DNA of 14,067 nucleotides from UBA6776 sp964636785 (GCA_964636785.1 CAZWVK010000062.1:1-14067); one strand, 5' to 3'. Positions 1 to 7,376 are shown, counted from the first letter of the stretch. Program-made: numbers and translations. Notes: generated from the letters alone by a model not told the origin.

Positions 1-1
1 G

Positions 2-322
2 GACAATGGCAAAGGGGATTGTGAAGACTATGCCATGGAAAAGCGGCGGGCTCTGATTGAACTAGGATGGCCACCCTCCTCACTTCTTTTTGCTGTGGTC
101 TTTCAGCTGGATGGCAGTGGTCACGCTGTGCTTTTAGCAAGGACGACCCGAGGGGATTTCATATTGGATAATTTGGAAAAGGAAATTCTTCTGTGGTGGG
201 ATGTGAAATACGATTTCAAAAAAATCCAATCCCCCTACCACTCTGGCCAGTGGCGGGATGTGACTGGATTAAAAAAACACCGGGATCGTAAAGCCATTCT
301 TAGTTCACAATTGGCTCAGTGA
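2..322 (+). CDS. Transglutaminase-like cysteine peptidase (BTLCP/LapG-type), 5'-truncated
   Basis: The reading frame is open from base 2, so the gene starts outside the window; the first in-frame ATG (35) is internal. The visible 106 residues begin DNGKGDCEDYAMEKRR and contain SGHAVLLAR and FILDN. These are the Cys, His and Asp blocks of bacterial transglutaminase-like cysteine peptidases (BTLCP family, which includes the biofilm protease LapG). The Cys codon is at 20-22, His at 122-124 and Asp at 167-169, so the catalytic triad is complete. In LapG the enzyme is periplasmic and cuts a large adhesin; no LapD or adhesin partner is in this window, so the substrate is unknown. The signal peptide, if any, lies upstream. 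The stop (320-322) lies inside the clpB 3' end on the other strand, a 23-bp tail-to-tail overlap. Confidence 0.75.
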   Translation, partial: DNGKGDCEDYAMEKRRALIELGWPPSSLLFAVVFQLDGSGHAVLLARTTRGDFILDNLEKEILLWWDVKYDFKKIQSPYHSGQWRDVTGLKKHRDRKAILSSQLAQ

Positions 323-2885
323 ACTCCAACTTTCCATGCTCAAAGCTGAGACGCAAATGATCTCCAGGATTGATTTCTTTTGCGAGCAGCTTCTTTGCGA
401 CGAGATTTAGAATTTCTCGTTGAATCACCCGCTTCAATGGTCTTGCGCCAAACGTTGGATCAAACCCCTTCTCAGCAAGCATATGAATCACACTCTGATC
501 GAATTCCAGGTGCACTTTTTTCTCTTCGAGTCGCTGAATCACATCCCGAAGCTGCGCTTCAACAATTAGGCTCAACTGCTCTTCATCCAGGGAGTTAAAG
601 ATCACAGTTTCATCAATCCTGTTTAAGAATTCAGGCCTAAATTGTGCTCTTAACGCCTGCTCAATCGCCTGTTCTTTTTGCTCTTTACTCAATGAAGTGT
701 CGAGTAGCGCATGGGAGCCCAAATTCGACGTCATAATCAAAACAGTGTTCTTAAAATCCACCGTTCGACCTTGCCCATCAGTTAGGCGTCCATCATCGAG
801 CACCTGAAGAAGGACGTTGAAGACATCGGGATGTGCTTTCTCAATTTCATCGAGAAGAATCACGCTGTAAGGACGTCTTCGGATTCTTTCCGTGAGCTGA
901 CCACCTTCTTCAAATCCCACATATCCCGGAGGTGCCCCAATTAAACGAGAAACGGAGTGCTTTTCCATATACTCACTCATATCAATTCGAATCATGGCAT
1001 CCTGAGTGTCAAACATAAACTCGGCGAGGGCTTTGGCAGTTTCTGTTTTTCCAACACCTGTAGGCCCAAGGAAAATAAAGCTTCCAATGGGACGATTCGG
1101 ATCGGAGATTTCCGCTCGAGCTCTGCGAATGGCATCAGAAACCACTTCAAGTGCGCGGTCTTGACCTTTGACTCGGTTCTGTAGAAACAACTCCATCTTG
1201 AGTAATTTTTCACTCTCGGACTCGAGCATTTTATCCACTGGAATTCCAGTCCACTTGGCCACAACAGATGCAATTTCATCGGGACCGACTTCCTCCTTTA
1301 GCATTCGTGAGGTTCGGCCTTCGACTTTTTGATTGAACTCGGCGAGCTTTTTCTCAAGAGCAGGTAGGGTTCCATACTTAAGCTCGGCGGCTTTCTCAAG
1401 ACGCCCTTCTCTTTCTGCGCGATCCACTTCCACACGAGTCGATTCAATTTCCCTTTTCACTTCTTTGAGCTGAACGATTTCATTTTTTTCAATTTCCCAT
1501 TTATCGCGAAGCTCACGCGCTTGAAGTTCAAGCGCCGATAGCTCTTTGTCGATTTGGGATAAGCGCTCTTGAGAGGATGGATCCTTTTCCTTTTTAAGCG
1601 CTTCTTTCTCAACGCTTAGATTTTTTATATCTCGCTCAATCTCGTCCACAGCAGATGGAACGCTATTGACCTCAATGCTTAAGCGGCTTGCCGCCTCATC
1701 CATAAGATCAATGGCTTTATCTGGAAGGAAGCGATTGGTAATATAGCGATGAGATAATTTAACCGCTGAGACAATGGCTGCATCCGTAATTCTCACACCA
1801 TGATGGACTTCATATTTTTCTTTAAGGCCTCTCAAAATCGTGATTGCATCAGCCACACTGGGCTCACCAACGAAAACAGTCTGAAACCTTCTTTCTAGAG
1901 CTTTGTCTTTTTCAATGTACTCGCGGTACTCATCGAGTGTGGTCGCACCAATACAGCGAAGCTCCCCTCTCGCAAGGGCTGGCTTTAAAATCTGCCCAGC
2001 GTCCATTGCGCCGTCACCCTTTCCTGCACCAACCAGATTATGAATTTCGTCGATAAATAAAATAATCTGCCCATCACTGCCTGTGACTTCTTTAATGACA
2101 GCCTTTAGCCGATCTTCAAACTCACCGCGGTACTTCGCCCCGGCAATCAGGGCCCCTAAATCCAAAGTGATTAGCTTTTTTCCCAAAAGAACCTCTGGAA
2201 CATCTTTATGGATGATCCTTAATGCTAAGCCCTCAGCAATTGCTGTCTTTCCAACTCCAGGCTCTCCAATTAAAACAGGATTGTTTTTCGTTCGTCGAGA
2301 CAAGACCTGAATCACACGACGGATCTCTTCTTCTCGACCAATAACTGGATCGAGTTTCCCCTTTTCCGCCAGATCCGTAAGGTCACGCCCATATTTTCCT
2401 AATGCATCAAACTTGGCCTCTGGGTTTTCATCGGTCACTCGTTGTGAGCCACGAAGCCGTTTCAATTCCGCTTCAAAAGCTTGAGAAGTGACACCGAGGT
2501 TTTGCAGACGTCTTGGAAGCTCTCCAGAAATCCTAAGGCTCGCCAACAGAAAGTGCTCTGTTGAAATATAGGAATCCCCCATGGACTTTGAAATCCGCTC
2601 GGATTCTTTAAAAAGGTCTTGAAGACGTTGACTGGCTACCACTCTTACAGACGAGCCAGTCACCTTGGGAAATCCTTCGATGACTTTGCTAATTTCAGTG
2701 AGCGCATTCTGAGGAGCTATTTTCAGGCCCTCAAGAACGCGCGCAACGATGGAGTCTTCCTGGCGGATGATTTCAAAAACCAGGTGCTCTGGCTCTACGG
2801 CTGGATGGTTGAGGTTTTCGGCCTCTTTGGCCGCCGCCTGCATCGCCAATTGACTCTTCTGGGTCATCTTTTCAATATCATTCAT
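300..2885 (-). CDS. clpB: ClpB disaggregase (Hsp100 AAA+ chaperone)
   Basis: The 861-residue length matches full ClpB (about 857). It is a hexameric cytoplasmic ATPase that, with DnaK, extracts polypeptides from aggregates. Visible in order: Clp N-domain repeats (1-150); NBD1 with Walker A GEPGVGKT (207-214), pore loop KYRG (251-254) and Walker B LFIDE (276-280); the coiled-coil middle domain (about 410-530), rich in E, K and R; and NBD2 with Walker A GPTGVGKT (608-615), pore loop GYVG (655-658) and Walker B VILLDE (676-681), followed by sensor motifs. The middle domain and the absence of a ClpP-binding IGF-type loop distinguish it from ClpA and ClpC. ATG 2883-2885 is preceded by AGGAG at proper spacing. 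I see no convincing sigma-32 box or CIRCE element in the 87 bp before the divergent gene. No terminator follows; the 3' end overlaps the peptidase gene. Confidence 0.97.
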   Translation of the reverse strand: MNDIEKMTQKSQLAMQAAAKEAENLNHPAVEPEHLVFEIIRQEDSIVARVLEGLKIAPQNALTEISKVIEGFPKVTGSSVRVVASQRLQDLFKESERISKSMGDSYISTEHFLLASLRISGELPRRLQNLGVTSQAFEAELKRLRGSQRVTDENPEAKFDALGKYGRDLTDLAEKGKLDPVIGREEEIRRVIQVLSRRTKNNPVLIGEPGVGKTAIAEGLALRIIHKDVPEVLLGKKLITLDLGALIAGAKYRGEFEDRLKAVIKEVTGSDGQIILFIDEIHNLVGAGKGDGAMDAGQILKPALARGELRCIGATTLDEYREYIEKDKALERRFQTVFVGEPSVADAITILRGLKEKYEVHHGVRITDAAIVSAVKLSHRYITNRFLPDKAIDLMDEAASRLSIEVNSVPSAVDEIERDIKNLSVEKEALKKEKDPSSQERLSQIDKELSALELQARELRDKWEIEKNEIVQLKEVKREIESTRVEVDRAEREGRLEKAAELKYGTLPALEKKLAEFNQKVEGRTSRMLKEEVGPDEIASVVAKWTGIPVDKMLESESEKLLKMELFLQNRVKGQDRALEVVSDAIRRARAEISDPNRPIGSFIFLGPTGVGKTETAKALAEFMFDTQDAMIRIDMSEYMEKHSVSRLIGAPPGYVGFEEGGQLTERIRRRPYSVILLDEIEKAHPDVFNVLLQVLDDGRLTDGQGRTVDFKNTVLIMTSNLGSHALLDTSLSKEQKEQAIEQALRAQFRPEFLNRIDETVIFNSLDEEQLSLIVEAQLRDVIQRLEEKKVHLEFDQSVIHMLAEKGFDPTFGARPLKRVIQREILNLVAKKLLAKEINPGDHLRLSFEHGKLEFTEPIVN

Positions 2886-2972
2886 AGAATTCTCCTGATG
2901 AATTCGTAGTCAAAAATCATAAACTGAGGTAGTCTTTCTCCTCCGGTTAACATTTCCAATTTGAGATCGAGT

Positions 2973-3218
2973 ATGAAAAAGTCAATATCCCACCCCATTA
3001 CCCCGTCCCGAAGGGGTTTAATTCTGGATCCAATCCACCCCACGGACTGGCGACAATTAGAGATCATTTACTATTGCGAGCAGTGCAGCCACTTTGACCC
3101 CGATACCAAAGAATGCACCATAGGGTATGATGCCAAACAACATCTAAAAGACGTTCAGGATCGCCGCTACGAATTGTTTGGTCGCGTGGGATTCTGTCGG
3201 TTCTCGGAAATTGATTAG
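2973..3218 (+). CDS. Small conserved-looking four-cysteine protein, function unknown
   Basis: An 81-residue protein starting at ATG 2973; an in-frame TTG at 2961 would add four residues. The Shine-Dalgarno is weak for either start (GAG-type). I do not recognise a named family. The visible features are a CxxC pair in YYCEQCSHFD, a third Cys in KECTIGY and a fourth near the C-terminus in GFCRF, with charged, aromatic-rich text between. Four Cys with a CxxC suggest a small Zn or Fe-S binding fold, but this is inference. It has no signal peptide or membrane segment. It is divergent from clpB, and 12 bases separate it from the downstream hydrolase, so the two plus-strand genes are probably cotranscribed. 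Confidence 0.7.
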   Translation: MKKSISHPITPSRRGLILDPIHPTDWRQLEIIYYCEQCSHFDPDTKECTIGYDAKQHLKDVQDRRYELFGRVGFCRFSEID

Positions 3219-3230
3219 AGAAAAATAAGA

Positions 3231-4172
3231 ATGCGCCGTTGGATTTTTTTGATCATTGCCTCGCTCAGTATAATCAGCTTGATTTTTGGCTTAGTCGTGA
3301 TGTTTTTTCGACGACGAGAAAACGGGATGCCTTTTACGTCACCGATTGAACATTCGAAAATACCAATCTCATATGGCGAACCGCAGGAAAGTGAACTCGA
3401 CGTTCATTATCGCTTGGAAGGCGATCCTGAGAATCCACTCTTGATCCTTGTTCACGGTCTAGGAGCCAATCTGAATTGTTGGCGGCGAGTCTTTCCTTAT
3501 CTCACCAAAGATTTTCAAGTCCTGGCTTTTGATCTTCCGGGTTTTGGCCTAACGCCTAACCCGAATGATTATTTCGGCGAACATCCCGACCAGCTCGTTG
3601 AACTTACAATCGCGCTCATCAAGAAACTGAACCTTAAAACCCCGGCTCACTTAGCTGGGAATTCCATGGGCGGAGTGATCTCGCTCGCACTGATGGAAAG
3701 TCACCCAGAACTTTTTAAAAGTGCCTTTCTGATCAATCCGGCATTGAGCCGCAAGCTTGCGGTATTAAAAATGGACCGATTGCTATGGTTGGCTGAGCCT
3801 TTGTCGAGGGTCTTAAATCGAGGATCTCTACTTTGGCTTTATTCGCGAACCTTAGCTAAACCCGAATTACTAGAGCCGCAGGTTCTGGACCATCTTGCGC
3901 GCAACTACATTGGCAATCCTTCCGGAATTCGAAATTTCGCCAGGTACATTCGCTTGATTCAAGAACAGAGTGTCCCACAGATCGATTATGCGAATTGTAT
4001 GTTTTTATTCAGTCAGGGCGATCGCGTGGTCACTCTTCAACATCAGAAGCGCATTTCTAAGTTCTTCCCTCATGCGAAAAGCATTTATCACCCAACGGGT
4101 GGACATCAGTTTCAGGAAGATGAGCCGGAGTGGCTCAGTCATGAAATGACCGAATTCTTTCTTTCGTCCTGA
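3231..4172 (+). CDS. Membrane-anchored alpha/beta-hydrolase fold protein
   Basis: A 313-residue protein. Residues 4-26 form one hydrophobic segment followed by RRR, predicting an N-terminal membrane anchor or uncleaved signal. The rest is an alpha/beta hydrolase: oxyanion-hole motif LVHGLGAN (73-80), LAFDLPGFG (98-106), nucleophile elbow GNSMGG with Ser145, a likely acid Asp264 in SQGDRVV, and His292 in GGHQFQED. The triad is therefore complete and the enzyme probably active, as an esterase, lipase or C-C hydrolase. The substrate cannot be read from sequence. The length is normal for the family. It follows the small Cys protein by 12 bases, suggesting an operon; the Shine-Dalgarno is weak. 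No clear terminator follows it in the long gap before the flagellin. Confidence 0.85.
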   Translation: MRRWIFLIIASLSIISLIFGLVVMFFRRRENGMPFTSPIEHSKIPISYGEPQESELDVHYRLEGDPENPLLILVHGLGANLNCWRRVFPYLTKDFQVLAFDLPGFGLTPNPNDYFGEHPDQLVELTIALIKKLNLKTPAHLAGNSMGGVISLALMESHPELFKSAFLINPALSRKLAVLKMDRLLWLAEPLSRVLNRGSLLWLYSRTLAKPELLEPQVLDHLARNYIGNPSGIRNFARYIRLIQEQSVPQIDYANCMFLFSQGDRVVTLQHQKRISKFFPHAKSIYHPTGGHQFQEDEPEWLSHEMTEFFLSS

Positions 4173-4266
4173 ACCGTCAAAGAACTCCATAGATCAAAGA
4201 CTTGAAACACGACTCGACTGGATCGATCAAAGGGCTAAGTTTTCTGGAGAGAAGTCCAAATTCATC

Positions 4267-4291
4267 TCAAGTCCTGTCAAGAATCCGATGC
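4267..4291 (+). promoter_or_regulatory. Possible sigma-28 (FliA) promoter for flagellin
   Basis: TCAAGTCC (4267-4274) and TCCGATGC (4284-4291) resemble the FliA boxes TAAAGTTT and GCCGATAA, each matching 5 of 8. The spacer is 9 rather than the usual 11, so the call is weak. It is kept because flagellin genes are usually sigma-28 dependent and CCGAT occurs rarely here. Confidence 0.3.
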
Positions 4292-4382
4292 CTATCCCGA
4301 AAGTATGCTTGTAAGCAATAACGTTTATTTTTATCAAGCTTTGAAAGGAGGATCACGGACGACAAGAGATGACTGACAGGGA

Positions 4383-4402
4383 TTGCTCAGGACCTTGAGC
4401 AA
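4383..4402. repeat. Perfect inverted repeat, 7-bp arms, in the flagellin leader
   Basis: Arms TTGCTCA (4383-4389) and TGAGCAA (4396-4402) are separated by GGACCT. It could be an RNA hairpin in the leader or a DNA-binding operator; no U-tract follows, so it is not an intrinsic terminator. Confidence 0.6.
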
Positions 4403-4483
4403 ATGTCTACCCTAAGAAGTTTAACAGGCTTGGAAGCCGCCGCTTCAAAAAAATAAAAGCGGATCTAACAAGGAGGAGATTTT

Positions 4484-4507
4484 ATGAAGAATTTTAAAAG
4501 TTTTTAA
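4484..4507 (+). CDS. Putative 7-residue leader peptide (MKNFKSF) upstream of flagellin
   Basis: A strong Shine-Dalgarno, AAGGAGGAG (4470-4478), sits 5 bases before ATG 4484. The frame reads MKNFKSF and stops at TAA 4505-4507, only 18 bases before the flagellin ATG and just upstream of the flagellin's own AAGGAG. The ribosome site is better than that of several real genes here, which argues that translation starts. A role in translational coupling, attenuation or mRNA protection is inference. It could also be the remnant of a duplicated flagellin start. Too short for any homology claim. Confidence 0.4.
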   Translation: MKNFKSF

Positions 4508-4525
4508 AACTTAAGGAGAATTAAA

Positions 4526-5359
4526 ATGGGAATGAGAGTTTCAACAAATATCGCTGCTATCAACGCTCAACGCAACCTCAACGGTAGCCAAATGAACATC
4601 CAAGATTCACTTGCTAAATTGTCAAGCGGGTCTCGAATCAACAAAGCCGCAGACGATGCTGCAGGACTTGCGATCTCTGAAAACTTAAAAGGGCAAATCC
4701 GCTCTACTCGTCAAGCCAACAGAAACGCAAACGATGGTATCTCAATGGTTCAAACTGCTGAAGGTGGATTGAACGAAATCGGAAACATCATTGTTCGTAT
4801 GCGTGAACTTGGAATCCAAGCTGCTTCAGATACGATCGGTGATGATGAGCGTGGGTTTATCAACAAAGAAATTCAACAGCTTAAAGATGAAGCACAAAGA
4901 ATTTCCGCAGTCACAACTTGGGGAACCACTAAGCTATTAGACGGAACAACTCCAGTGTTCGACTTCCAAGTGGGTGTATTCAACAACGACTCCGAAGACC
5001 GAATCTCTTTTGACGCTTCTGAAAACGTTGCGACATTAGACGCTTTGGGTCTAGCTGGTTTGGATTACTCTAGCAAAGAAGGAGCTCAAACAGCCCTTTC
5101 TGCACTAGATGATGCCCAAAAGAGTGTGAACGGAATGCGATCCAACCTAGGCGCTCTTCAAAACCGATTGCTTTCAACTGTGAACAATCTCGGTGTGGCT
5201 GAAGAGAACTTGTCTGCAGCAAACAGTCGAATCCGTGACACGGATGTGGCCGAAGCTTCTGCGGAGTTGACTCGAAACAATATTTTGCTTCAGGCTTCGA
5301 CTTCCACTCTAGCTCAAGCCAATCAGTCCAATGCTGTTGCCATGAAGCTGATCGGTTAA
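4526..5359 (+). CDS. fliC: Flagellin (short, D0/D1 only)
   Basis: A 277-residue filament subunit. The N-terminal D0/D1 half (1-140) carries SGSRINKAADDAAGLAIS and the typical ANDGISMVQTAEGGLNEI block. The C-terminal half (about 195-277) carries the matching heptads and ends NQSNAVAMKLIG. The middle is short (about 140-195), so the surface D2/D3 domains of enterobacterial flagellins are absent. No signal peptide is seen, as expected for type III flagellar export. ATG 4526 has AAGGAG 7 bases upstream; an in-frame ATG two codons later is less well placed. A strong terminator follows, so it appears to be its own unit. No chaperone (FliS), cap (FliD) or second flagellin gene is in the window. Confidence 0.97.
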   Translation: MGMRVSTNIAAINAQRNLNGSQMNIQDSLAKLSSGSRINKAADDAAGLAISENLKGQIRSTRQANRNANDGISMVQTAEGGLNEIGNIIVRMRELGIQAASDTIGDDERGFINKEIQQLKDEAQRISAVTTWGTTKLLDGTTPVFDFQVGVFNNDSEDRISFDASENVATLDALGLAGLDYSSKEGAQTALSALDDAQKSVNGMRSNLGALQNRLLSTVNNLGVAEENLSAANSRIRDTDVAEASAELTRNNILLQASTSTLAQANQSNAVAMKLIG

Positions 5360-5387
5360 GTTTCACTTAGACGTTAGTAATGCCCTT

Positions 5388-5416
5388 AAAAGCCCGGCGA
5401 TCACGCTGGGCTTTTT
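5388..5416 (+). terminator. Intrinsic terminator after flagellin
   Basis: A 12-bp stem, AAAAGCCCGGCG pairing with CGCTGGGCTTTT (one G-U pair), with loop ATCA, followed by a T-run. It lies 28 bases after the flagellin stop. Confidence 0.9.
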
Positions 5417-5462
5417 ATTTCTGAATATCCCCTTCGACGCACTGGCTCGAGTGAAAAACCCT

Positions 5463-5490
5463 TTGCAAGATTTTAGAGAAACCCTAGGAT
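5463..5490 (+). promoter_or_regulatory. Possible sigma-70 promoter of the H1-like gene
   Basis: TTGCAA (5463-5468), a 16-base spacer and TAGGAT (5485-5490) give a moderate match to TTGACA/TATAAT. The predicted start near 5497 leaves a leader of about 30 bases containing GGAGGA (5513-5518). Confidence 0.4.
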
Positions 5491-5528
5491 TAAGAAGTCG
5501 TTTTAATTAACTGGAGGAGACGAAGATT

Positions 5529-6140
5529 ATGGCAAAAAAGAAAGCAAAGAAGAAAAAGGCAACTAAGAAGGCTTCAAAAAAAGCAACCAAGAAGACGGCG
5601 AAGAAGACTTTAAAGAAAGCAACGAAGAAATCTTCAGCTAAAAAAGCGACTAAAAAATCTTCGAAAAAAGCCACCAAAAAGACTGGTAAGAAAGCGACGA
5701 AAAAGTCATCGGCTAAAAAGAGTTCGAAAAAAGCAGGATCAAAGAAAACCTCTGCGAAAAAAGCGACAAAGAAAGCCTCTTCAAAAAAGAGCAGTGCAAA
5801 AAAATCACCTGCTAAGAAAGCTCCAGCAAAGAAGAAGGCTCCGGCTAAAAAAGCGCCTGGCAAGGGTTCTGGAACGGGCTCCGCTTCTGGATTTGGAATC
5901 GAAGAAACTCCAAAGATAGCACCGGCTAATGAACCTGCCTTCCAAAATCCTTATGCTCCGATGGATGAGCCGGGATTGGATGATGATACAGAAGTTGAAG
6001 CAGAAGAATTTGATTTTGAAAGCCTAGAGGGCGCATCCCCTGCCGACGATCTTGAGGAGCTAGATGATCCATTTGATGATCCAGCCGCGGATAGTTTCGA
6101 CGATGAGGATTTGGGAGACGACGACGAAGGTTATTTTTAA
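5529..6140 (+). CDS. Histone-H1-like lysine/alanine-rich protein with acidic C-terminal tail
   Basis: A 203-residue protein of two opposite halves. Residues 1-112 are almost only K, A, S, T and P in repeats such as ATKK, SSKK and APAKK, with no acidic residue. This resembles the C-terminal domain of eukaryotic histone H1 and bacterial H1-like or AlgP-type proteins. Residues 125-203 are acidic (DDDTEVEAEE, DDLEELDDPFDD, DDEDLGDDDEGYF). Such basic repeats bind DNA without a fold; an acidic tail could shield or release them, as in HMG proteins or nucleoplasmin-like chaperones, but that is inference. ATG 5529 has GGAGGA upstream. The coding strand is very purine-rich, and the codons in the repeat vary (AAA/AAG), so the repeats look maintained at protein level. 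It stands alone between two terminators. No catalytic motif is present. Confidence 0.85.
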   Translation: MAKKKAKKKKATKKASKKATKKTAKKTLKKATKKSSAKKATKKSSKKATKKTGKKATKKSSAKKSSKKAGSKKTSAKKATKKASSKKSSAKKSPAKKAPAKKKAPAKKAPGKGSGTGSASGFGIEETPKIAPANEPAFQNPYAPMDEPGLDDDTEVEAEEFDFESLEGASPADDLEELDDPFDDPAADSFDDEDLGDDDEGYF

Positions 6141-6146
6141 TCTAGC

Positions 6147-6185
6147 ACCGTATACGGTAGACCGTTCACAGTCTTCCGTATACCG
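6147..6185. repeat. Palindrome ACCGTATACGGT plus a second CCGTATAC copy
   Basis: A perfect 12-bp palindrome lies at 6147-6158. CCGTATAC recurs at 6176-6183, giving both an inverted and a direct relation between the two copies. They sit between the H1-like stop codon and the shared terminator. The function is unknown: possibly a protein site or a 3'-UTR stem. Confidence 0.55.
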
Positions 6186-6196
6186 ACAGGCAAATT

Positions 6197-6227
6197 AAAA
6201 AAGGGAAGCTTTACGCTTCCCTTTTTT
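6197..6227. terminator. Bidirectional intrinsic terminator
   Basis: A perfect 13-bp stem, AAAAAAGGGAAGC with GCTTCCCTTTTTT, and a 5-base loop. T-runs lie at the 3' side on both strands, serving the H1-like gene (plus) and the sigma-54 activator (minus), whose stop codon is at 6230-6232. Confidence 0.93.
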
Positions 6228-6229
6228 TA

Positions 6230-7285
6230 TTAATTCGAGCCCGATTTCATTGGTTTTGAGTGAACCGCGTATTTTTCAAATTCACCGTACTCATGAAGTT
6301 TATTATAAAGAGTCTTAATTGTGATTCCTAAAGCATTAGCCGCTTGAGTTTTATTTCCTTCGAAATAATTCAAAGCTTTTAGGATGTAGCGCTTCTCCAA
6401 TTCATGAAGAGTCAGAGTTGGATCATAATCATCAGTCACGATCTTTTGTTCTGGATCACGGATCTGCTCAGGAATATCACCTGGCATAATTGTGTGACCT
6501 TCAGAAAGAATTTGAAGTCGCTCGCACACGTTTTGAAGTTCTCTGATATTTCCTGGCCAATCGTACTTCATCATGATTTTCATCGCGTCTTCGCTCATTG
6601 TGCGACCACGGTTTAAAAATCCAAGATTTCCGTTCGCTAGGAAGTGTTCAATGAGTGCTGGAATGTCATCTTTTCTGCGACGAAGTGGCGGAGAGTGAAC
6701 CATAATCGTATTGATTCGATAGAATAAGTCCTCACGGAAGTTTCCGCGCACAACTTCTTTATCAAGCTCTCGGTTGGTTGCACTGATCAAGCGAATATCA
6801 ACTTTGATTGGCTCTTTTCCACCCACGCGATAAATTTCACCTTCTTGAAGGAAGCGTAAGAGTTTTGCCTGAATACCTGGAGAGAGTTCGCCAATTTCAT
6901 CCAAAAACAGTGTCCCGCCATTGGCCACTTCCGCAAGACCAATTTTTCGGGAATAAGCACCTGTGAAAGCTCCCTTTTCATGTCCGAAGAGTTCGGATTC
7001 TAAAAGAGTTTCGCGAAGAGCGCCGCAGTTGATAGCCACAAATGGCTTATTGCGACGATTCGAGCGCTCGTGAATGGCGCCGGCAATCAATTCTTTTCCA
7101 GTTCCTGATTCACCAAGGACTAGAACTGTGGCGTTTGATGGAGCCACACGATCTACCATTCTCATGAGCTGATTCATGACCTCTGACCGGTAGACGATTT
7201 TTTTGGATTCTGAGACGCTATTATCTTTGGTGCCCGGAAGCTTACCGGTCCCAGAAGAAAGCTGGTTTTTATCCATGATCGACAT
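6230..7285 (-). CDS. Sigma-54-dependent enhancer-binding protein without receiver domain
   Basis: With the chosen start the protein has 351 residues. It is a transcription activator that remodels RNA polymerase-sigma-54 by ATP hydrolysis. Visible: Walker A GESGTGKE (58-65), the sigma-54 contact loop GAFTGA (105-110), Walker B GGTLFLDE (123-130), the arginine-finger region FREDLFYR (183-190), and a Fis-type helix-turn-helix in NKTQAANALGITIKTLYNKL (311-330). Only about 30 polar residues precede the AAA+ domain, so there is no receiver, GAF or PAS sensor; it resembles PspF in layout. ATG 7285 has AGGGG 8 bases upstream. The frame stays open to an ATG at 7399, but that would run through the palindromic operator and has a non-conserved-looking N-terminus. 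Targets are unknown; the nearby flagellin suggests motility only by proximity. Confidence 0.9.
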   Translation of the reverse strand: MSIMDKNQLSSGTGKLPGTKDNSVSESKKIVYRSEVMNQLMRMVDRVAPSNATVLVLGESGTGKELIAGAIHERSNRRNKPFVAINCGALRETLLESELFGHEKGAFTGAYSRKIGLAEVANGGTLFLDEIGELSPGIQAKLLRFLQEGEIYRVGGKEPIKVDIRLISATNRELDKEVVRGNFREDLFYRINTIMVHSPPLRRRKDDIPALIEHFLANGNLGFLNRGRTMSEDAMKIMMKYDWPGNIRELQNVCERLQILSEGHTIMPGDIPEQIRDPEQKIVTDDYDPTLTLHELEKRYILKALNYFEGNKTQAANALGITIKTLYNKLHEYGEFEKYAVHSKPMKSGSN

Positions 7286-7357
7286 ACGTACAACCCCTAT
7301 CGTTTTGTTAGTTCCTTCAAACACTCGCCTCCGGTACACCCCCAGCTTTCGGGAGCG

Positions 7358-7376
7358 ATGTGTCAAAATGACACAT
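7358..7376. promoter_or_regulatory. Perfect operator-like palindrome between the activator and xer genes
   Basis: ATGTGTCA (7358-7365), AAA, TGACACAT (7369-7376): 8-bp perfect arms with a 3-base centre, in the divergent intergenic region. TGTCA-N3-TGACA is the form of a dimeric helix-turn-helix site, and Fis-type domains of sigma-54 activators bind such dyads. On the minus strand it includes TTGACA, a -35-like hexamer, so autoregulation of the activator gene is a reasonable inference. Confidence 0.55.

Larger units (their letters stand above)
4173..4525 (+). promoter_or_regulatory. Long non-coding region and leader upstream of flagellin
   Basis: These 353 bases hold no normal-length gene. 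From left to right I see a FliA-like box pair with a short spacer (4267-4291), a purine-rich AAAGGAGG (near 4345) with no well-spaced start, a perfect 7-bp-arm inverted repeat (4383-4402), two overlapping, mutually exclusive small stems (4433-4446 and 4440-4462), and a strong Shine-Dalgarno with a 7-codon micro-ORF (4484-4507). The flagellin's own AAGGAG (4513-4518) comes last. If the FliA-like box is used, the flagellin mRNA would carry a leader of roughly 225 bases. That structure is inferred by eye only. Confidence 0.6.

Noticed and set aside
4345..4397. Nine-codon ORF after AAAGGAGG in the flagellin leader (ATG near 4368)
   Set aside because: The distance between the purine-rich site and the ATG is too long for normal initiation.
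4427..4440. GG-N10-GC spacing resembling a sigma-54 promoter before the flagellin
   Set aside because: Only the invariant GG and GC fit; the flanking TGGCAC and TTGCA positions match poorly, and the bases form a stem instead.
5507..5863. Minus-strand Phe/Ala-rich ORF opposite the H1-like gene
   Set aside because: It is the mirror of the Lys-rich repeat (AAA/AAG read backward gives Phe/Leu codons); it has no start signal.
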